Origin: Telmatactis stephensoni
Lineage: Eukaryota; Cnidaria; Anthozoa; Actiniaria; Isophelliidae
Length of the DNA stretch: 64,000 nucleotides
NCBI GenBank assembly: GCA_029948255.1
Contig: JALIZF010001510.1
Location: 248,001-312,000 of the forward strand
Reading direction: 5' to 3'
In this document: piece by piece, positions 58,188 to 64,000 of the stretch
How positions within the stretch are numbered: position 1 is the stretch's first letter
Layout: each line of letters opens with the position of its first letter
The notes under the pieces: generated by a model
Databases searched by the model: none
What the model was told of the DNA's origin: nothing
Seen by the model: the letters and a program-made list of their open reading frames with translations, nothing else
Position numbers and translations under genes: made by a program

Positions 58188-60335
58188 TGCCCTTTTCTAC
58201 GAACTTATCTAACAGATATAATTCGTGACGCTTGGTCTTCTAAATGTGTCCCTACTGAATGGAAAAAAGCATGTACCATACTTATTCATAAAAAAGGAAA
58301 CACTGATATACCATCGAATTTTCGTCCTATAACTCTGCAATCCGTGCCGTTAAAAGTATTTACCTCATGTCTTCGTAACTCAATCTTCCGTTTCCTCAAG
58401 GTCAATGACTTTATAGAGCATGATATCCAAAAGGGATTCACTCCTGGTTTGTCAGGTACTTTAGAACACACTGCTCAAATGGCAAACATAATCAACAAAG
58501 CGCGCATCAAACAACGTTCCCTTGTAATCACACTACTGGATCTTAAAAATGCATTTGGAGAAGTGCATCATAATCTCATACAGTCTGTTCTCGAATATCA
58601 TCATGTCCCTCATCACATCAAAACTCTTATCAAAAGTTTATATACTGACTTCAAGACGAGCATCATCACTTCAGAATTCAATACTCCATTCATTGCTGTT
58701 GGTCGCGGCGTCCTTCAGGGTGATTGCCTTAGTCCTTTACTTTTTAACATGTGTTTTAACACTTTCATTCAACACATTAAATCTGATAAATATCGTCAAC
58801 TTGGCTTCTCTTTCAATACCACTGGTCTATTCCTAAGCCCCCTTCATTGGTTTCAATTTGCTGATGATGCGGCAGTGATAAGTGGCCAAGAGAGTGAAAA
58901 CCAATATCTACTAAACCGTTTTTCCATCTGGTGTCAATGGGCTGACATGTGTATTAGAGTTGATAAATGTAGCACTTTTGGAATCAAGAAATCCCTAACT
59001 AAATCTCAACAGTACCTTCCTAAACTATTAATCAACAAACACCTGGTCCCTTGTGTAGAAATAGGAGAGTCATTTAGATACCTTGGCCGTCACTTTGATT
59101 TTGAAATGTCCAATGAAACTCACAAATCTGAACTTATCACCACTATTAAAGACATGATGTCTGATATTGATCTTAAACCACTTCATCCTAAGAATAAGCT
59201 CCTCTTATATAACCACTATGTTCTCTCCAAAATATCCTGGCATTTTACTGTCGCTGACATCTCCAAGACATGGATAACAGAAAATTTGGATCCTATAGTA
59301 CTTCAATATGTGCGTAAATGGTTAGATGTCCCCATATCTGGAACACTTAGTAACACGTTTTTACCTACTAATAAATTTGGTCTTAACTTATGTCCTCCCT
59401 CAGTTAAATTTACACAGTGTCAAACAGTTCTTCGCAAAGCCCTCAAAATGTCTCAGAATCGTTCCGTTAATGACCTTTGGAAATCTACAAGCTGCTATAC
59501 CAATCTTCAATATGACGCCTACAAATTCACCAAAGATGTTATCAAAGAATTTCACACTAACCATGAGCAAAGACTACAAAACCATCTTCTTTCACAAGGC
59601 TTTTTCTTTTCAAGTGTAATCAAGTACTCTCTAACTAAGGTGAACAAAATCTGGTCTACTGCACAGTCAAAGTTACCCAAAAACATATTCAACTTTACAA
59701 TCCGTTACATAAATAACACTCTTCCTACACTTAAAAACCTTGCTAAATGGGGCTTATCATCTAGCCATGAATGTACATTCTGTTTAAACCCTGAAACTCT
59801 TGGCCATGTGGTTACGGGCTGCAAGAATTATCTTGATGAAGGACGTTACACCTGGAGGCATGATTCTATTCTAAATTTCCTGGCAAAATCTCTCAAATCT
59901 GTCAACCACTCATCCCTTTATGCTGATTTACCTGATTTTAGAAGTCCCTCGATAATTACAGATGATGAATACCGCCCTGATCTACTGCTTGTCAAACCTG
60001 ATGGTTTATTATACGTTCTTGAACTAACAGTGGGTTTTGAATCAAATCTCCAGAATAACATTGAACGGAAAAAAGTTAAATACGAAGTCCTTTTCAAAAA
60101 CTTAAAACGTCAGTTCAAAAACGTGATATTTGTAAATCTTTCTGTGAGTGCTCTAGGTGTGTTTGCCAATGATTCATCAAGCTTTATAACAATGTTGGAT
60201 GATCTAGGTGTCGATGATAAATTTAAAAAGTATATCGTAAGATCGATTGTAAAGATTGCTATCAGAACTACGTATTACATATTTTGCTGTAAGAACAAGA
60301 CATGGACGAATCCAGAACTAATGAATTATTGTTAA
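58188..60335 (+). CDS. LINE 2 RT and restriction-like endonuclease domains, open frame
   Basis: 715 sense codons are open from the TSD of the inserted element to TAA at 60335; a GTG/ATG-type start is not meaningful because this is the downstream part of a split frame. In order: RT fingers (TEWKKACTILIHKKG, SNFRPITL), motif A LDLKNAFGEVHHN, motif B' GVLQGDCLSPLLFN, motif C FADDAAVI, thumb, a CCHC knuckle (CTFCLNPETLGHVVTGC), then RPDLLL and YVLELTVGFESN as a PD-(D/E)xK-type restriction-like endonuclease. That RT-knuckle-endonuclease order is characteristic of R2/R4/NeSL-group LINEs, which nick the target and prime reverse transcription there. No stop or frameshift is present in this part. It is a fragment, since its upstream third is cut off by the insertion. 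Confidence 0.85.
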   Translation, partial: CPFLRTYLTDIIRDAWSSKCVPTEWKKACTILIHKKGNTDIPSNFRPITLQSVPLKVFTSCLRNSIFRFLKVNDFIEHDIQKGFTPGLSGTLEHTAQMANIINKARIKQRSLVITLLDLKNAFGEVHHNLIQSVLEYHHVPHHIKTLIKSLYTDFKTSIITSEFNTPFIAVGRGVLQGDCLSPLLFNMCFNTFIQHIKSDKYRQLGFSFNTTGLFLSPLHWFQFADDAAVISGQESENQYLLNRFSIWCQWADMCIRVDKCSTFGIKKSLTKSQQYLPKLLINKHLVPCVEIGESFRYLGRHFDFEMSNETHKSELITTIKDMMSDIDLKPLHPKNKLLLYNHYVLSKISWHFTVADISKTWITENLDPIVLQYVRKWLDVPISGTLSNTFLPTNKFGLNLCPPSVKFTQCQTVLRKALKMSQNRSVNDLWKSTSCYTNLQYDAYKFTKDVIKEFHTNHEQRLQNHLLSQGFFFSSVIKYSLTKVNKIWSTAQSKLPKNIFNFTIRYINNTLPTLKNLAKWGLSSSHECTFCLNPETLGHVVTGCKNYLDEGRYTWRHDSILNFLAKSLKSVNHSSLYADLPDFRSPSIITDDEYRPDLLLVKPDGLLYVLELTVGFESNLQNNIERKKVKYEVLFKNLKRQFKNVIFVNLSVSALGVFANDSSSFITMLDDLGVDDKFKKYIVRSIVKIAIRTTYYIFCCKNKTWTNPELMNYC

Positions 60336-60505
60336 GGAATTTTTTTTTTTTCTTTCAAGTTTATGTAAATGTTGAATGTATCTAGTTTATGATAATATTG
60401 TTAATCAAGTAGCCAATTGTATTTCACCTATAAGTAGAGAGATTTACAATTGCACGTACATGTAACAAAACATAAAAATAAAGTTTTCATTATTATTATT
60501 ATTAT

Positions 60506-62050
60506 GAAAGTGGCTTAATACCACGTGAGCGTAGCACGAGTGGTATTTAGCCTCTTTCATAAAATACAAGCGGTATTTTCCATTAATTCTTTGAGAACTA
60601 AGGTGGAATTTCCTATTAATAACACACCTACAAAAAAATACTCGTTTCTAATCACAACTAGACGCATAACTGTGTGAACTCGGGCTTCTCTTTGAACGTT
60701 GCGATTTATCTGTTAGCTAAACGTTTGTGAGTGAGTAATTAAAATTCAAATAACATTGTCCACTGGAAAAGTTGCATCATGATATCATATGAGTATAAGC
60801 CATTGTAATTTTAAAGACACACACCGTGTGTGACCGAGGGAGCGTTGCGTGACTAAAGTGGGAAGTTAAAAATTGCTAAAATCGCCTTACAATGCAACCA
60901 AACCATCCAAAACCACAAAGAATTCAATACAACACTAAAATACAGGTAAAAGATGTGATTTATTAGTTTATTTTCGATAAATTTCTAAATTTGAATATAT
61001 CGATCAAAGATTGGGCTATCTGTGCTGCGATCGAGGGAGACTACAAGCCATCCAGTCAAAATCATATTCCCTGGCTATAAATAAACTTTCCCATAAAGCG
61101 CTAACAGTAAATCCGTGAAATAATATTTTTCCATCGATCGCAAAAAATGTACCTTTGAGGACTTGGGTATATTTGAACGTATTACCTTATAAACAAACTG
61201 TCTAAGCTTTCTACTTTTATTGTTAAGGCTTTTCGTACTGGTATTCTACTCGGTTCACGATCACGTCGAGCGGGGGAGGGGTGCATGTAAAAGCCATTAG
61301 TCGTTCTTAGCGCGACCCCACTCTACCCCCTGAAGATTTGCCCTTTGCACGGTCGCGACCTGCTTACACTCGACACGCATGAGGAGCTTGGTTCGCTAGG
61401 GACCTTTCAGCGAGTATTTCACCTACAACAAGTTTGTTTTTGCAGGCCTTTGACATTGACAAGGTAAAAGAAGTGTTCTCTTGTGTGATGTTGTGGTTTT
61501 AAACTCTTGTGTCCAAAAATTGAATTCTTGTCGAGAATATATATGCCATATATTATTACTATGGAGGGGAATTTTTTTAAATCGTTTTTTTAGATCAAAT
61601 AAATAATACACAACATCATTTGAGACGTTTCAACTTTATTTTAAATTATTTTCTCCTCTTTAGATATCACTCAGAAGTATAGCTTGGGCTCCCTGTGCTT
61701 GAACTTAGTAAGTAAACGATGTTTGTTCCTTATTTTTCTCCTATATACAAACACATCTTTCAAAGTGCTTTTATTAAGGAATGGTTCAGGATTCGGGGTG
61801 GTTTGCAAAAGGTTTTAAGCGGAAAGTTGACACAGTCGTTTGTTTGACAACGATCGAAGTCTGCTGCTATGTCACTTTATGTTCCAAATTCGATACCAAA
61901 TCTCGTGTGGATTTCATTTGCATTTATTTCTTTACTTTCGCTTTGGATTTTTGGGAAAAGTCTTTGTTATTCTCGACCTTATTTGGCTTTGTTGTATATT
62001 TGAGTCAGTGAAATTGAGCCGGATTTCTTGACAGATAAGCACTCGAAGAC
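60506..62050. other. Gene-free region after LINE 2
   Basis: A hairpin abuts the LINE tail (60505-60560, ATGAAAGTGGCTTAATACCAC and its inverse). CTAGACGCAT...GTGAACTCGGGC at about 60658 resembles the termini of the foldback family. 61690-61706 reads GGGCTCCCTGTG, like the foldback ends of the 3-5 kb region. The frames at 61781-62031 overlap in two phases without family motifs. Confidence 0.45.
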
Positions 62051-62420
62051 TTAGGCCTCGTTCAAACGAGAACGCAAGTCGATGCAAGTTTAATTTGACT
62101 TGAAACTTGCGTCTTCGTTTAAACAACGCTCCACGACGTAAGTCGTCGATGCAAGATATTCAAAAACGTTCAAGGAAAATCAGGTAGCTGAAGGTGAACG
62201 AGAAAATTGGTTTTGTTTTTGTTTGAATTATTTGCAGAAGAGAAAATCTGCAGAGTTTCGGACTAAAAACAAGAAAAACAACTTATAAAGTTTGGCAGTG
62301 TGACTGTTCAAATGAGGAAAAACTTGCATCAGCTTGCGATCAAATTTGAGCATGCTCAAAGTGCTCGCAAGTAGATGCAAGTAAGCGCAAGTCGATGCAA
62401 GTTGGTGTAAAATATAATTT
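62051..62420. repeat. Probable MITE with GCAAGTCGATGCAAGTT motifs
   Basis: GCAAGTCGATGCAAGTT occurs near both ends (62074 and 62386), with other GCAAGT and ACTTGC copies in both orientations. The boundaries are unclear. Confidence 0.35.
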
Positions 62421-62888
62421 GTTTTAGATTTTATCTCCACAACGATATTGTACTAACATTCTATAAAACATGTGAAAGATGAGTTGATCTCGATTATTTC
62501 TTATCGGATTCAGTCATTACAAGATTTTAAAAGCCACTTTAGAGTATCAGAGGCTATTTATATTCTTCTGACTATTGATTATTTTTGGTCTCTCGACAAG
62601 TCCAAAATGATCGACCAAAATCGAGTTATAGTCCATTTACTCATTAGAGATTGCGGTAAATTAGATTAATGGACTTCCAAAACACACTGTACTATTTTCA
62701 AATGTTTTTTTTCCTGTTACTAAGACATTCCTGATGTAAAAATACTACCAATGCCATCGGACAATTGTGAATAAACAATTCGTGTTTGTGAATAGATATG
62801 CTTATCATTTATGCAAACTGATCGAGTGCATACATTAGATGATGGTTGGGACTTGATCAAGTACTAAGACCATGCAGTTATTAATGCA

Positions 62889-63440
62889 AACTAGACGCAC
62901 TCGTGCGTTCACTCGTGTCCATGTGAAAGGGAGCCCAAAATCGGCTTGAAAAGGACAAGCTAAGGACATTTAGATTAGCTGCCGCTAGAGTAAGAGCGAT
63001 TGACATGTTGTCGTTAATAAACATTTTAACAAGACACTCCTCGAAGCGTACACTGGTTGCCTGTAGTTCAACACGCCGCAGTAGTAAAGACCTTTTTTGG
63101 ATCCGCTATCAAACTAAAGAAATTAAACTTTTGTAAGCTCAACAACTTCAAAAAATAGGAGCTTGTTATCGTCGACCACCGGGTGATGCCGGATCAAACG
63201 CTCCGTCCTTATCTGATATTATTGTCAATTTGTCTGTCAGCAGCGTGTTTGCCTTTGTCCTTCTATTATCATGGGCATTGTATATATCTCACATGCAAAA
63301 ATATTACCTGCGAATATACCAGTTTATTCAACTTCCATATTTCACTATATATCTAAATTGTTTGCTGTAAAGACTTCTACAGCGGTGTTTTTGACACAAT
63401 AACAAATCGTGTATTTTTTCGTTCATGCTTCAGATGTTTT
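62889..63440 (+). mobile_element. Partial copy of the CTAGACGCAC foldback family
   Basis: It starts AACTAGACGCACTCGTGCGTTCACTCGTG and ends with the arm segment matching 55150-55345 (AATTTGTCTGTCAGCAGC to TTCAGATGTTTT). An unrelated stretch (62940-63220) lies between. Only one arm is present. Confidence 0.6.
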
Positions 63441-63637
63441 GAACAGGAATCAAGTTCTCGAGTGATTCGTTATAAATACTTAGGTCGCATCGTACATTCA
63501 TAGAAATTCGGGCTCAAACGTTTGCAATTTGTGAGTGAGTGAGTGAGTGAACAAATGAGTGAGTGAGTGCATGTGACACATTTGCATATCCTGCCCCCTC
63601 ACAATAACTCGTGAATTTGTAATCCACGAGTTGAAAA

Positions 63638-63795
63638 TTCCATCGGGGATTGGGCGAGGGGGACTATTTAATTAGGAAACAACGATATGTGAATGGAGAG
63701 GAATGAATAATCCAAATGAAAACAATAGATGGCGAAACAAACTAAAGTATAGTTTTCACTGTTTACTGTTTCAGAATCTACAAGTCATTGTCAAA
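63638..63795 (+). promoter_or_regulatory. Conserved leader block of synthetase copy 6
   Basis: It matches 21001-21156 before copy 3, ending in CTGTTTCAG|AATCTACAAGTC and ATG. It holds the 3' end of the 5' UTR intron; the promoter itself is probably further upstream or in a lost part. A short (GAGT)n run precedes it at 63529-63567. Confidence 0.6.
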
Positions 63796-64000
63796 ATGAG
63801 CTACCTCCACAAACCCCACTCCAAACCCTTAGAACACAGGACACCATTCCAACTTCTGCACGCACATGTTGACGCCCATCCTGACAAAGAAGCCTTTGTC
63901 TTCCGTGATGAAAAGATGAACAGAGTGTCTCTCACCTTCCAAGAATATGAGATGAAGTCCCAATTCCTCGCTGCTGCCTTGCTCGAGATAGGTCTGGTAC
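63796..64000 (+). CDS. ANL acyl-CoA synthetase copy 6, start of exon 1 (cut by window)
   Basis: The first 68 codons are nearly identical to copy 2 (MSYLHKPHSKPLEHRTPF onward), with Ser-Gln in place of Ser-Arg near residue 56 and a substitution near the last base. The frame is open to the window end. Whether the copy is intact cannot be seen. The leader block resembles those of copies 3 and 5. Confidence 0.85.
   Translation, partial: MSYLHKPHSKPLEHRTPFQLLHAHVDAHPDKEAFVFRDEKMNRVSLTFQEYEMKSQFLAAALLEIGLV

Larger units (their letters stand above)
54154..60505 (+). mobile_element. REL-endonuclease LINE 2 (R2/R4/NeSL-like), 5' truncated
   Basis: It starts right after an ATT array and ends with AATAAAG and a short ATT tail (60486-60505). 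An internal 3.5-kb DNA element (54641-58178) splits it. Apart from that insertion the frame is open on both sides. R4-clade Dong elements are known to insert into TAA repeats; ATT flanks at both LINEs here fit that habit. Clade assignment is inference from endonuclease type and target. Confidence 0.8.

Overview
The window looks like intron-containing metazoan nuclear DNA. An anthozoan cnidarian (coral or sea anemone) is the most likely source. This is an inference from the repeat types (restriction-like-endonuclease LINEs, a split-direct-repeat tyrosine-recombinase retroelement, many foldback elements) and the general gene style; no marker gene settles it. No rRNA, intact tRNA, CRISPR array or bacterial-type operon is present.

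The backbone is a head-to-tail array, all on +, of a two-coding-exon gene for an ANL-superfamily acyl-CoA synthetase/ligase. Copy 1 (373-1902) has lost its 5' part to a LINE. Copies 2 (16116-18809) and 3 (21157-24714) are intact and encode 559 aa each. Copy 4 (38549-41320) carries a 2-nt frameshift. Copy 5 (43095-43385) is a collapsed remnant. Copy 6 starts at 63796 and runs off the window. The 3' flanks and intergenic blocks are also shared (1903-3100 + 5622-6595 match 18810-21090), so copies 1 to 3 come from tandem duplication of a roughly 5-kb unit. Every complete copy has a pentanucleotide array in its single coding intron: TATTG, TGTTG or GGATT.

Between copies 1 and 2, about 9.4 kb (6.6-16.06 kb) is inserted relative to the paralogous upstream regions. 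It holds an intact 13-exon, 664-codon gene for an RNase H-like transposase-type protein (7061-14047, splice frames checked by hand) and a convergent chromodomain gene on - (first coding exon 15782-14979). This pair is the best candidate here for an undescribed mobile or domesticated system.

The rest is mobile DNA nested several layers deep. 3.1-5.6 kb: a TIR element with 9-bp target duplications (TSDs) that carries two foldback elements. 26.4-29.6 kb: two further TIR elements. 33.46-37.37 kb: a foldback element split by a decayed retroelement with A1-B1-A2-B2 split direct repeats. 43.98-54.0 and 54.15-60.5 kb: two R2/R4/NeSL-like LINEs that follow ATT microsatellites. The first is split by a four-layer nest whose core is a 5.8-kb foldback element with arms of 22-bp minisatellite in opposite orientations. 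The second is split by a 3.5-kb TIR element with a 9-bp TSD, itself containing a foldback. Paralogous empty sites inside the window support several of these calls.

All comparisons were made by eye. Protein family names rest on motif recognition, and no database search was possible.
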